DNA of 64,000 nucleotides from Iris pallida (taxonomy: Eukaryota; Streptophyta; Magnoliopsida; Asparagales; Iridaceae). The DNA is taken from contig JANAVB010015600.1 of assembly GCA_029216955.1 (NCBI GenBank), positions 34,275,792 through 34,339,791 of the forward strand. Direction: 5' to 3'. Below the pieces are notes generated by a model that did no database searches, was not told where the DNA came from, and worked only from the letters and a program-made list of their open reading frames with translations. This document shows positions 45,047 to 56,422 of this stretch, one piece after another (the stretch's first letter is position 1; each line of letters begins with the position of its first letter). A program made the translations under genes and the position numbers.

Positions 45047-48000
45047 ATGGCGAGTTTCCTTAGATCCTCTGTAAGTATTGGATTATTTATTGGCTTTACT
45101 TAATCTATGGTTATTTCTGTAGATTCTAGATGTCTATTGATGTGCTGTCTTATAGATTCTGACACTTTTGGTACCAATTTGTGGGCGATCATGCTTTAGT
45201 TTTCTGTAATTTGTGGTAATTGATTAATTCGGTAGTATAGAAATTGAAACTTGATCAAGTTTAGTGTGAGGATTTTTCCTTATAATGCCGATTTATCTAG
45301 CTAAGTTATTGGAGGAATAATCCGAAATATAAAACATAGCATCCTTAAAAGTTGTACTTTCCGAATGTTCGATAAATATGCTGCATGATACGGCACATTT
45401 CAGACACGACAAAACACGGACACGGCATGTGTCCTGGTGTATTTTGGAGTGTTTGTGTTCACAATAAGATACAGATACAACACTGATTATTTTTAGTGTC
45501 CATGCTTCGGGATGTATGGTGTATCGATTTCAAAGCCAAACGATTCGGTTTACCTAGGCGGTTGAAAATATGTTTATTAAATCATACTTGCAGAGTTGCT
45601 GTTATATTGTGTATACCAACTGAGCCATTGGGTATTACTGTCCAAATAAGGGCGTATATCAAGTTGGTACAATGGGGAATAAATCCATTAAGTAATTCAT
45701 TGCAAAAATCTTATATCCAAAATTTAGTCCTCCCTCACTATAGAAAGAAAGCTGAGTGACTTAACTCTCAGGCGATCCTGCGATGATAGCAGTTGGGCTC
45801 GCCCCCCAGGCTGTGCTTATTGTTTGTCCTTGTCCAATGGGTCATATATCCCCTTAGGTATATCATCCTACCCAATTTCGGTATTTCAACCCCTAGACTC
45901 CAAACCAATTTGGGACAAATATCGGATGTCAGGAGACCTTGACCAAGTTTAATGACGACGGGAGGTCATGTATAGTTATATACACATCATAAAACCCATC
46001 AATATGATTCCTCCTTACTGTCTTTGGTCAGCCTGTTTATGTTATTCATAGTTTGGCTGGATTTTTCTGCCAGACTTGATAATCATTATCATCATTCGAG
46101 TCGTTCTCCCATCAAAATGAGGTCGGCTATGGAGCTTAAGAAAGAATCACAAAAGAGATTTGACAAAGTTTTTATTATAGGCCAATGTCAACCTTCCATG
46201 TTGGTGTGAAATTCCTAATAAAGGTAGAATTATGACATTAACCTAGGCGGCCAGTCGGCGGGTAGGTATACCTACTTTTTGGACGTGTACTTTGAGCTCA
46301 TGCAACCAAGGAGAACTCTTCAAGTTCCCAGCTATAAATAATCTAGACAAAAAGGCAATATTTCACAATTTGTTGTATGAAGTTGCATTAATCTCTACGA
46401 CACATTAAGCCAAAGAATGGAAAGGAATGCCAGCCCCAAAATCAAGTTTTATATAAGGATGTTTTCTTCCAGAACCAAGTATAATATTTGGGTATCATAC
46501 TATCAGTTGTGTTGGTAAAATAGATTGCAGGATTTTCAAGCAAAAGACGTCAGGTCATGGTCTTTTGGAAAAAGAATGGAGGTTGTTTTAAAAAATGGTC
46601 CTTGCCTACATATTAGGTGGTGTAGAGGGGAATGATATTTTTTTTTTGGGGTTGAAATATAACTTTGCTTAGTCTTCGTTCATTTTCTTATAAAGAGAAA
46701 TAGAAACTGAAAGTGAAACCATCCAAGATGACCGAGAATGCCAAAATCAATTTTTTTTGGATAGTTAGGACCGGGTTTTGAAATATTTGTTATTTTTAGT
46801 TTCTAGGTAAGGTGGGATCCAGTGTTGTCAAAGGCGCGCCTTGGACCTAGGCGCAGGAGCAGCGCCTTAATAGGGTCTGGGCGAGGCGCAGTTCGTCAGG
46901 CGCGCCTTTTCCTCAGGCGCATGATGTGGTTAAGGCGCGCCTCGATAATTTTGCTGATTTTGCTTGTATACATGTGTAGGAAAATAAATTCCAATTTACA
47001 TTGACTCATTTATTTTGGCGACATTATTCATGCGCAGGATGTGGTTAAGGCGCGCCTCGATATAGAGAGACTAAAGAGGTGACACAGGTTCCAGCACAGT
47101 GCATAAAAATTCGTAATTTTCTCACAATGCGTGTTTACGTAGTTCAAACTTAAGGAAACTTCAAATTGCAAGAGAATTTATTTTGGTGTCGTGAAAATTC
47201 CAGTAAATTAAATTAAAGAATAGATCAACACAAGGATCAAAATCTTCAAATTTAGGCAAAATGAAAACACACACTCACACACACATCGCTCGGGCGCGCG
47301 CCTTAAGTGCGCCTTGCGCCTCGGGCGATATGGACCCTTTGCGCCTTGAGTGCGCCTTGCGCCTTTGACAACCTTGGTGGGATCTACAATAGTAGATACA
47401 TGTGTGATTTTTATCAAAGGAAGATTGGCAGGATTCACTAATTTATGTTGATATATCTTTAGATGAAAATGTGGTTAAGTTTTATGAATGTGCCTGCCAC
47501 GTGTGTTTTGGGGGTCAGTGTGAGCTCTGGCTAATCTCTAAAAAAAGTAAAAAATACCTCTCTGGAAGAAGTAGACCATGTGCCAATGTTATATTACTCA
47601 TTTACTTGATTTTATTTGGTGCTCAGTCTAGTGTCTATATCAAATAATTAATTGCAATTATGCGGCCACCTGAAAGTTTTTCACTTAATCGGTCACCCAT
47701 TTAAACGGATTAACTGGTCAATTAGTTGGCTTATTAATCACCGGTTAATTACTTGGCTTATTAATCACCGCTCATTCGTATTTTTGGAAAACTGGATGCA
47801 CCCATTTGATGGCTCATTGTTATTGTCATAGAGTGTTTGAAAAATTGTCTGGCCTCTTGTAAACTGCTTGGATACTTGTCTAAGCTGCTCTTGCCTTGTA
47901 GATGCCTGGATAATAAACCTAGGCGTCTGGCCGGATGTAAGTTGACCCCGTAGGTGTTTAAGTAAGGTGAATATCATGCTGGCTTGGCCGTACTGGTCCG

Positions 48001-51000
48001 CGCTACTGCTTGCAGGGTAGTTTAGGATCCTTCATGCATCTTTTTACTACTATACCATAATGAAACACAAGATTATTTGTATTGCCCATACACATGTAGT
48101 ATGTGGCATGGACACGGATACGACACAACACGTTTGGACAAATGGACATGGATTCGGCACATATTTTGGTGTGTCCTAGTGTATTTAGTGTTGGTGGCAT
48201 GTCCAATGCGTGTCAGAATGGACATGGTGTGGATTTTTTGAGTGTTGGTACTTTGTAGCGTATAGACATATATATTGATATTTAATTCAATTTTGAAGGT
48301 CATATTTGATAGTGAAATTGTACCATTGAATTACTTATGATTTAATGCATATAGAGCCTTAATCTAATATCGATGTCTCTTTTCTTATTTCTACACGTTT
48401 TTAGCATTTTCACTTGTTTCTAGTTTGGACATATTCCTGTAATATTTAGAATTGTTGTCTGCCTAGAAGACATTCCCATTCGTGGTTGCATGTACAATAC
48501 AGCACATTTTAGAATCTTGAATCTTGATCATTAAGGAAAATTTATAAGACAATTAAACTCATGGCATGAACACCTTAATGGGAATCCCTTTCATATTTGG
48601 TATGAAAATGTGGAATGGACATTGGGGATCCTTTTTAGAGATGATCACATTTACAATGGATTTCCGGACCTATTTTAGTTTGCTCTTCTTTATGTTCCCT
48701 TCTCTCCCTAATTTACACGCCTGGAGCAGCTTCTTATACCTTTTTAACAGAGTTATGCCAACATAGACTGCATCGTAAAATTTTTGAAGTAGGTACAACT
48801 TGCTTGGAGTTGGGACAGGAGGATTAATTGGCTACTCTCTCAGTTTCTGAATAGTTGCGTGCCCATCCATTTGAATTCTTCATTGTGACGTTATTCAGTT
48901 CTTTGAGTTCTCTATCACAGTTGTTTGTGATTAACTCAAGCTTCAACTGATTAATTGAATGAATGATGATTTCAATTGTCTTTTGATACTCTTGTTTGAA
49001 GAATGAGTCTTTAGACAGAAATTGGAAGGTTGCTTGTTCTAACAGGCTTGTAGTCCCACCGACAGATCACACGCCCAAAACATTTATTTAAAGATGTTGA
49101 CAATCAGCTGTTTTCTTTTAAAAGTATACTTGCCCAAATGTTTAAGTTAGCTGTTAACTTAAAGATTGTATTCATTTCGTGGCCCTTTTAACTGAAACAG
49201 GTCATATGTGGCCAAACATGATGAGGTCATAAGTTCACATTTTATTAATAAGACAATTTCCCCACTTTTCTCTATTTTTTTGTGATTTATAGATCTGTAA
49301 CAATCAGCTCATCTTATTTCAGTCAAATGCATCCTCTGGAATGGGTGTCTCTGATGATTGCAAGCATGTATTCTTGGAACTTCAAAGGAAGAAGACACAT
49401 CGATATGTGATTTTCAAGATTGATGAGAAGCGAAAGGAGGTTACTGTGGAGAAGACTGGAGGTACAGCTGAGAGCTTTGACGACTTCATGGCTGCTCTTC
49501 CTGAAAACGATTGCCGATATGCCATTTACGACTTTGACTTCGTCACCCAGGAAAATTGTCAGAAAAGCAAGATTTTTTTCATTGCCTGGTGAGCTCTACA
49601 TTATTGTTGTATAAATGGCTTCTTACTACTACAAAATTGGACCTCTCTGAATATGCATGTAAAGTATGAAAACCTCTGAAATATGTAGAGCTATAGGTGC
49701 TAATGTGATGCTAAAGCAAGTAATTATTGGAACAGTTTCCATAATATGGTTTAATTTCTGGATAACCAACACACGGGATAATTTCCAATAGAAAAAAATA
49801 GATACACCCAACATCCCTTTGGTATAACTCAACAAACTCACATCTATGATGATATAACAGATTTTAGCCTAAACTCCTAGGAGACTGCCACCACCTCACC
49901 TAGCAAGATCTTACAATCATCGAGTACAGGTATTCTTGACAAGCTTTTACCACCTTTAATGTAAACACTGATTACTAAGTTTTCTTTCAAATAGCATATA
50001 ACACTCTCATGTAGGCCTCTTACTCCCCAATTTAACACATCAGTTTGAGGAATACATGGCAAATCAGTACCAAACTAACTATTCATGAGCAATTATTGAA
50101 GTCCTCGAAGTTTAGTTTGAACTTTGAAGTAAGCAATAGATTCGAAAGTCTACTACTACTAGTAGTCTAGTAGAATTGTAGAAAGCTGAAGGGGCAGCAT
50201 CTGTGACCCTGGAATCACTTAATCCTCATTATTTCCACAGTTTTGATTCTTGCTCAAGTTCTTCTGGTTTTGCTAAAAGAACCAAAGCAGTATGAACAGT
50301 TCCATCTCCTTGAACTGTACAGTGCCAAAACCCAAGTCTTTTGTCTCCTTTCCAATGTTTCCATATTTGCCTGGTAGTATTTACAAGGCAGCTTCTCCTG
50401 AAATTCTGATTAACTCCTGAACTGAAGTGCTTTAGTTTAGCCTAAAGTCGTTGGTTTTGGTTTGAGGATCAATGGGACAACCTTGACCCGACCAGATTCC
50501 CACCCCTGTAAGGGGGGCATAGATAGCCTAAGCCTAGGCAACATGAAATTGTGTCCAGAGCAAGGTGGAAAAGAAAGTAATAACCTCACATATCATCATT
50601 TCGCTTGTAACAAAATATGTGCGATAAAGGTTAGCTTTCCAAAGATATCGAAACTATACTTCTCGATGCATTCTTGACTCTTATTTTTCTCTAAGGCTGT
50701 GTTTGATTGGGCGTTTTTTCCATGGAAAATATTTCCACCACAAATTTTCCACCAATTGTAGTGTTTGATAGCTTATATTTTCCATGGAATTATTTTCCAA
50801 AAAACTATCATTTTCCATATTTTCTTCGGCTGTGTTTGATTGGATTTTTTTCCCATGGAAATTATTTCCATCACAAATTTTCCACCGATTGTAGTGTTTG
50901 ATAGCTATATTTTCCATGGAATTATTTTCCAAAAAATTATCATTTTCCATATTTTCTTCTAAAATGGTGGAAAATGAAACTTGTCCAACCCATAGGAAAA

Positions 51001-53764
51001 TATCATTTTCCATGGAAAATAACTATTTTCCGTTGAAATAATGACAATCAAACACCTAAATTAAGTTTTCCGTGGAATTTTTCTAAAATTCCATGGAATT
51101 TTTTTCCTAGGAAAATAATTCCATGGAATTAATTTCTTTTCCACATATATTCCACTAGCAATCAAACACACCCTAAAATGGTGGAAAATGAAACTTATCT
51201 AACCCATAGGAAAATATCATTTTCCATGGAAAATAGCTATTTCCGTGGAAAATAATGACAATCAAACAACCAAATTAAGTTTTCCATGGAAAATTTTAAA
51301 ATTCCATGGAATTTTTTTCCTAGGAAAATAATTCCATGGAATTAATTTTTTTCCACGTATTTTCCACCTTGCAATCAAACACACCCTAAGGCTAGGCTGT
51401 GTTTGATTGGGCTATTTTTCCATGGAAAATATTTCCACCACAAAATTTCCACCAATTGTAGTGTTTGATAGCTTATATTTTCCATGGAATTATTTTCCAA
51501 AAAACTATCATTTTCCATATTTTCATCTAAAATGGTGGAAAATGAAACTTGTCCAACCCATAGGAAAATATCATTTTCCATGGAAAAACTATTTTTCGTG
51601 GAAAATAATGCCAATCAAACACCCAAATTAAGTTTTCCATGGAAATTTTTTAAAATTCCATGAAATTTTTTTCCTAGAAAAATAATTCCATGGAATTAAT
51701 TTCTTTTCCACACATTTTCCACCTTGCAATCAAACGCACCCTAATTGATTAATCATGAAAATTCTTTATTTGTAGGTGTCTAATAAGATTATAAATCCTA
51801 ATGAGCTGTACATATTATCAGTTTGTTCTGCCAAATGCTTGATAGATCTTTTCCAAATAGCTTACAAGTTTTCGATTGTCTGAACACGTATCTACTCATC
51901 TTTAATCAGTGATAGAAGCATGTGGGAACAGAAGAAGTCTTTCCAAAATGGAAATGATTCATCAATCCATTTGAGGTCCCAACTTCTGTGTGTTTGCAGA
52001 AGATGTTGTATAGTTCGTTAGACTAGAAAAGGGATTAGTCATGGGGTATAATCATGAGGAGAAGCTCTAGAACTTATTTTTGGCAACGGGCATATGTTTT
52101 AGAAATGTTCTTGGATGCCGGACTTTGTAGTTGGTACACTCATAATTTGCATGCTAGATGAGCTTGTAGGAGTGAAGGAGCCAATTGATATTGGCTATAA
52201 GAGCTTAAAAAAAGTTTACAACAATTATTTTAGTAGGCCAAAAGTTTGGGTTTAATCAATAAATGTTAATTGTTAAAACTTAAAAACATGTTAGAGAGAT
52301 CCATCGTTATACCTGCTGGTAGAAGTCGTGTATACCTGGATAATACCTTCTGTAAATAGGGCCTGAGGGTTCGCATTGTTGGCTAGGATATACATAGCTT
52401 TTGTCATTGACTCAATTCCTCATAATGAGATGCCGGTGGATGTCAACGGTGAAATATGCTTCTCGAGGATAATGTAATCACAGAATACCCATGAAATTGA
52501 GGGAGAAAATATGGTGGGAAAAATTGAGAAACCATGTCCAGAACACAATTGTAGCAGAAATGAAATTGTCTTGATGGATGAGATGCAATATATAAGTGCA
52601 CTGAGAAAGGCTAGTGATAGCTTCAGTTGAGGACAAAATGAGGGGAAATCGTTTGAGATTGTTCCAACGCAAGTTGATGCTGAGGTTTCTTGGTCAGGAG
52701 TCCTAGGATCATAAGTAAAGTTGATCAAGGATGAGTAGTAAAAAAAGATGAACTGAGCTGCAAGAAGAAGATGCATGTTTGCTATTCAAATGGGAAATGA
52801 TTTCTTACTAGTAGACTCGAAATACTTGCTGTGGGGCTTCTTTGTGATTTACCAATTTGCTTAGTTCATGATCGAAATTTATGTAAAGGCTGGTTGAGCT
52901 TAAATCTGCTTTAGGCCATGTTTGGTTCGCATAACTAGGGTCTTGGGAAAGGAAAGTCATTCCTTTCCAGTTTTTGGATGCCAAAGGAAATGGGTAGGAA
53001 AGGAAATTGATTCCCAAGAGGAAGGAAAATAGGGGGGAAAATGGTTTCCCCCACCAACCCAAGGATTCACATTCCCTCCCAATTTTCTTGACATTTCCAA
53101 ACACCGGAAAGGAAATTGGTTGGAATTGCAATTTCCCAAAGGAAAGGAAAGAGCAAAGAATCAGTTTCTTTTCCTTTCCGTGAACCAAACGAGTATTAAG
53201 TGGAAGCCATATGTGCATCCACTTAATGGACTATCCTAGATTTCTTCTACATATTTTTTTTAGAAATGGTGGCAGTTTTTGCTCCTTCCCTTTTTCTCAG
53301 TTACAGCGACAGAAACAGTTCATATTGAAATATGATACTTAATGTTGAATTCCTACGATGCGTGCTATTGCTGAAATGACACCATATTACTATAGCGATG
53401 CAGATCAAACACTGATTATTTTTTTCATCTGTGTATTTTTGTGTTCTGTCTGTCATGGACGTGATTACCAATTTGGATTATTTGCGCTTCCTACTTTTAG
53501 AGCGTTTTAAATCTTTGGTTTGGTTTTATGGACTCCACCTCAGTAAGTATATGGTTGATTATAAGTCTCACCTTTCTGTCCTTGACCTTGACAACTGATA
53601 TATTTTGTTTGTTATCATGGTGTATGCTGCTTTTATGCTATTCTGTAATAGTATTAGTAAGTTATGCTGTCGTGTACCTCAGTATTTTTTTTCTTGGAGC
53701 AGGTCTCCATCAGTATCTCGTATCCGACCAAAGATGTTGTATGCAACCTCTAAGGACCGATTCA
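45047..53764 (+). CDS. ADF6-like: Actin-depolymerizing factor, ADF6-like; 3' end lost at an N gap
   Basis: Cytosolic/nuclear protein that binds G- and F-actin and severs or depolymerizes filaments. Exon 1 45047-45070 (MASFLRSS), exon 2 49323-49588, exon 3 53703-53764 followed by Ns. Splice sites: TCT|GTAAGT, TTTCAG|TCA, TG|GTGAGC, GAGCAG|GTC; phases agree. The joined frame is colinear with plant ADFs: [11 protein letters not shown] (phosphorylatable Ser), [44 protein letters not shown], then SPSVSRIR and [10 protein letters not shown]. The N-terminal extension before GMGV marks the ADF6 subclass. The last ~30 residues, normally in exon 3, are missing because the sequence changes to LINE DNA after the gap. 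One oddity: Pro follows RIR where Ala or Ser is usual, at the start of the actin-binding helix. Probably a real expressed gene with broken assembly. Confidence 0.92.
45071..49322 (+). other. ADF intron 1
   Basis: 4.25-kb intron between GTAAGT and TTTCAG. It holds a hAT MITE (46820-47376) and two stretches of a dispersed repeat rich in GGACACGG/GGCATGTCC (about 45390-45500 and 48100-48240). ORFs such as 45496-45759 have no known domain. The rest is AT-rich without recognised features. Confidence 0.8.
46820..47376. mobile_element. hAT MITE in ADF intron 1
   Basis: Ends CAGTGTTGTCAAAGGCG and, inverted, CAAGGTTGTCAAAGGCG, flanked by a perfect 8-bp duplication GTGGGATC (46812-46819 and 47377-47384). 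Subterminal parts carry many GGCGCGCC and GGCGC repeats in both orientations around an AT-rich core. Confidence 0.88.
50695..51386. mobile_element. Tourist-type MITE (outer), interrupted by a sibling
   Basis: Left end GGCTGTGTTTGATTGG and right end CAATCAAACACACCC with TAA on both sides (50692-50694, 51387-51389), as for PIF/Harbinger elements. The internal sequence is dominated by TTTTCCATGGAAAA and can fold along its length. At 50828-51173 a second member of the family is inserted; the host element resumes at TAAAATGGTGG. Confidence 0.85.
50828..51173. mobile_element. Tourist-type MITE (inner), nested in the same family
   Basis: Own ends GGCTGTGTTTGATTGG and AATCAAACACACCC. TAA follows its right end but TTC precedes its left end, so the left target copy is altered. 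Confidence 0.75.
51395..51741. mobile_element. Third Tourist-type MITE copy in tandem
   Basis: GGCTGTGTTTGATTGG to CAATCAAACGCACCC, followed by TAA (51742-51744). It is complete and uninterrupted and gives the reference order for resolving the nested pair to its left. Confidence 0.85.
52914..53195. mobile_element. Tourist-like MITE in ADF intron 2, different family
   Basis: Left GGCCATGTTTGGTTCGC, right end ...TGAACCAAACGAGTA, flanked by TTA (52911-52913, 53196-53198). The interior has inverted GGAAAGGAAA/TTTCCTTTCC arms, so the whole can form a hairpin. Confidence 0.75.
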
Positions 53765-53777
53765 NNNNNNNNNNNNN
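53765..53777. other. Assembly gap of 13 N
   Basis: Thirteen unresolved bases inside ADF exon 3. To the left is coding sequence; to the right is LINE ORF1, identical to position 22005 onward. The expected remainder of the ADF exon is not found after the gap on either strand. Confidence 0.98.
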
Positions 53778-56271
53778 CCCAGCGGAGTCCAGGATGGGGT
53801 CCTCTGGTGGGATAGCTAAGGAGTCACTGGCGCTCCCCGTTAGAGGGATAGTTTGCTGTAGTGGGTAGCCTGCAGCCTGGATTTATTGTCCTCTCCGCAT
53901 TGTTAGGCCCTAGGATAGCAAGAGCTTCCACAACAGGGTCATCGATGATGAGCCTGTGATCTGCTTCGATGCTGGCGGCGGTCGTCTGTACGCCCTCCGA
54001 GACCGGGGGCACGCTGACTTGGGGGCTCCGTATTCCTCGAGACAAGAGCATCGAATTGGTTGGAGGATGTGAGAGCTTGGGTTTCGGTGAGGGCGCGGTT
54101 GATTATGGGGTGCGCTATCTCCGGCGGGGCATCTGCGTCCCCCGAATCAAGAGTGTCAAATTGGTTGGAGAGTGTGAGGGATTGGGAATTGAAGGGGATC
54201 AAGGCTTTGCTGGTGTCTGATTTGCCATCGCTGGAGCCAAAACGTGTATGTGAGTTTGGAAGAGGAAGAAGGGGAGCCTTGGGAGACATCCCCTCGGAGG
54301 GCGATTTGTCGTTCTGACGAGATTTTTTCTTGAGTTCTGGGTGGAGACGGTGGCAGTGCTTTGGGAGGTGTCCTCTTAAATGGCAGTGGTTGCAGAACAA
54401 AATGTGGTTGTCGTATAGGATTTGTTGGGTGTGGGTTTGATTGCCCAGTTCTATCATGATGAAATTGGGAGGTTCGGATGTGAGATCGATTTCCACACAG
54501 ATTTTGGCATAGTATGCCTTGGTGAGGTTGCTGGTCTAGGGGGCCATGGACACATACGTCCCAAAGGAATTAGTAATACGCCTAAGCGCTGCTGGGACAA
54601 AACAAATTAGGGGAAGGTTAGGCAGGGTCACCCAGACGGCGACCTTTGTTGAGTCTTCTTTGGTGCTAAAGCTTGCTGACCACCTGACTATCTTCATCTG
54701 GTGGACGTCAACCCTGTACGTGCCTATGGACCAAATCGTCCTATGATCACGGTCGGAGGATAGATGGAGGAGGATATGTCGGGGATCAAAGGGGGCAACT
54801 CGATAGTCCGCCGAAAGTTTCCAGCCGGCTATCGTCTCCTGTACCCTGGAGAGTTTGGGACAACCCGACAAAAATTTGAGGATGAATGTGTGGGGGAAAG
54901 AGGAAGATAGGGAGCACAATTCCAAATCGAAGAAGGGGACGATCGGCACATGGGATTCCTGGGAATACACAACGTCCGGAAGATCGACGTCTGGGATCGG
55001 GGAACCCTTAGCAGACGCCAAATCAGGGAGGAGAATAGTGGCGTAGGATGCCTGGGCTGCGCCGGACGAGAAAGGAATCGGCTCTGGACGGGGGGCGGTG
55101 CGAGATGAGCAGGAGATAGCTAGGGACGACGGATGGGGGTGTCTGAGACAGCCGGATGAGGGGTAGGCACCGCGAGGGAGGCCGAGACCAGGACGGAAGC
55201 CTCCCCGCACGCAGGGAGGGGCGCCACCAGCGCGGGGGCCGACGCTTCGACATCGACCGGAGCGACCGGTGGACCTGGGAGGAGGGCGACGACCTCCTGG
55301 CCAACAAACACTGGGCTCGGGCCGGATGCCGTAGGACCGAAGGTAGGGGAGCCTGGGGGAGGATCCACGATGAAGGAGGGGGAGGATAGGGGACGGGGGG
55401 TGAGAGGGGCGGCGGCGGACGCCGGGAGAGAAGGAAGGCTGGAAGTAGCTGCGGGCAGTACAGGAAGGGAATCAGCGTAAAAACCAATGAATGGGAAGGA
55501 GCCATCTGCGTAGGAATAATACGCGTGCTGGCCATCCGCATAAGAGTAATACGCTCGCTGGCCGAGGGTGGGCCCGGCAGAACGCTGGACACGCTGGCCT
55601 GACTCAGCGTAAAAATCCGGGGGTGCAGCATTACGCTGGGGGGCAGCGTAAAAAGATGGTTCAGCGTAACGCGTGGGATCAGCGTAAAGGGCTGAAATAG
55701 GAGAGTGGGACCCACAGCAATAATGAGAATGAAGGGCAGTATTACGCGTGTAGTTTGAAAAAGAGGGTGGGACCACCTCGCACTGGGAACTGCTAACAGC
55801 TAGCACGAGGGGTTGACGATTGGGATGCCCGAGGCCTGTACCGCAGGTGGTCTCCCAACCCGAGGAAGGCAGAGTACCATTTAAAATTTGAACGGAGGGG
55901 GAAGGCGCCAATCGGAGATCAGCCGGCTGCTGGTAGTCGGACCCGGAAGGATCGACAAGAAATTCGCCGGGGATGGAGGGCTGAAGGGGAGTAGAGAGCT
56001 GGGGAGAGGACAGGGACGGCCGCTGAGCGACGGGGAAGGGAGGGTCTCCAGGAACCCCAGCAGTACGGGATGGGAGGCGAGGCGGCCGGGTCGGGAGTGG
56101 AGGGAGCGAAAGGACTGAGAGGGAAGCGGGGAGCGGATGAGAAAAGACAGAAGAGGAGAGGGAAGGCCTGACTAAATCGAGGCAGTCGCCAGGCCAAGGG
56201 TGGTGCTGTGACGAACACCGGGGAGCAGGGGGAGCGGCGCGCGAGAGGGAGGGATCCATGAGAGGGCGCAA
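53778..56271 (-). pseudogene. LINE ORF1 - copy 2 (partial at the gap)
   Basis: Same domains as copy 1: Pro-rich N-terminus (56271-55120), DUF4283 region (55210-54536), TAG at 54536-54538, CCHC knuckle (near 54400). Here the stretch before IAGWKL reads ILKFLSGCPKLSRVQETIAG, which fits DUF4283 proteins better than the copy 1 reading, so copy 2 keeps the older frame. A 4-bp deletion and one-base deletions near 53905-54020 add a frameshift near the C-terminus that copy 1 lacks. Confidence 0.87.
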
Positions 56272-56370
56272 ATAGGGAAGGAATGGGGGGCGGCCTCCGA
56301 TCGCCGACTAGCGGCCGGGAGGGAGCTCCCGAGGGGGAAAGTACGCGGAGAGGAGCGCCATTTTTTATCA

Positions 56371-56382
56371 TATATATATATA

Positions 56383-56419
<37 letters not shown>
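56371..56419. repeat. (TA)n at LINE 5' end, copy 2
   Basis: Counterpart of 24605-24652, with small length differences in the dinucleotide runs. Confidence 0.75.

Positions 56420-56422
<3 letters not shown>

Larger units (their letters stand above)
49589..53702 (+). other. ADF intron 2
   Basis: 4.1-kb intron bounded by GTGAGC and GAGCAG. It contains three Tourist-type MITEs in a nested/tandem cluster (50695-51741) and another at 52914-53195. No coding sequence recognised in the remainder. Confidence 0.8.

Noticed and set aside
45496..45759. 87-codon ORF in ADF intron 1
   Set aside because: No recognisable domain, codon pattern or homologous neighbour; random open frame in intronic DNA.
49341..49592. 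83-codon ORF as a small stand-alone ADF gene
   Set aside because: It is exon 2 of a spliced gene; the reading frame extends upstream to the AG acceptor and the stop is intronic.
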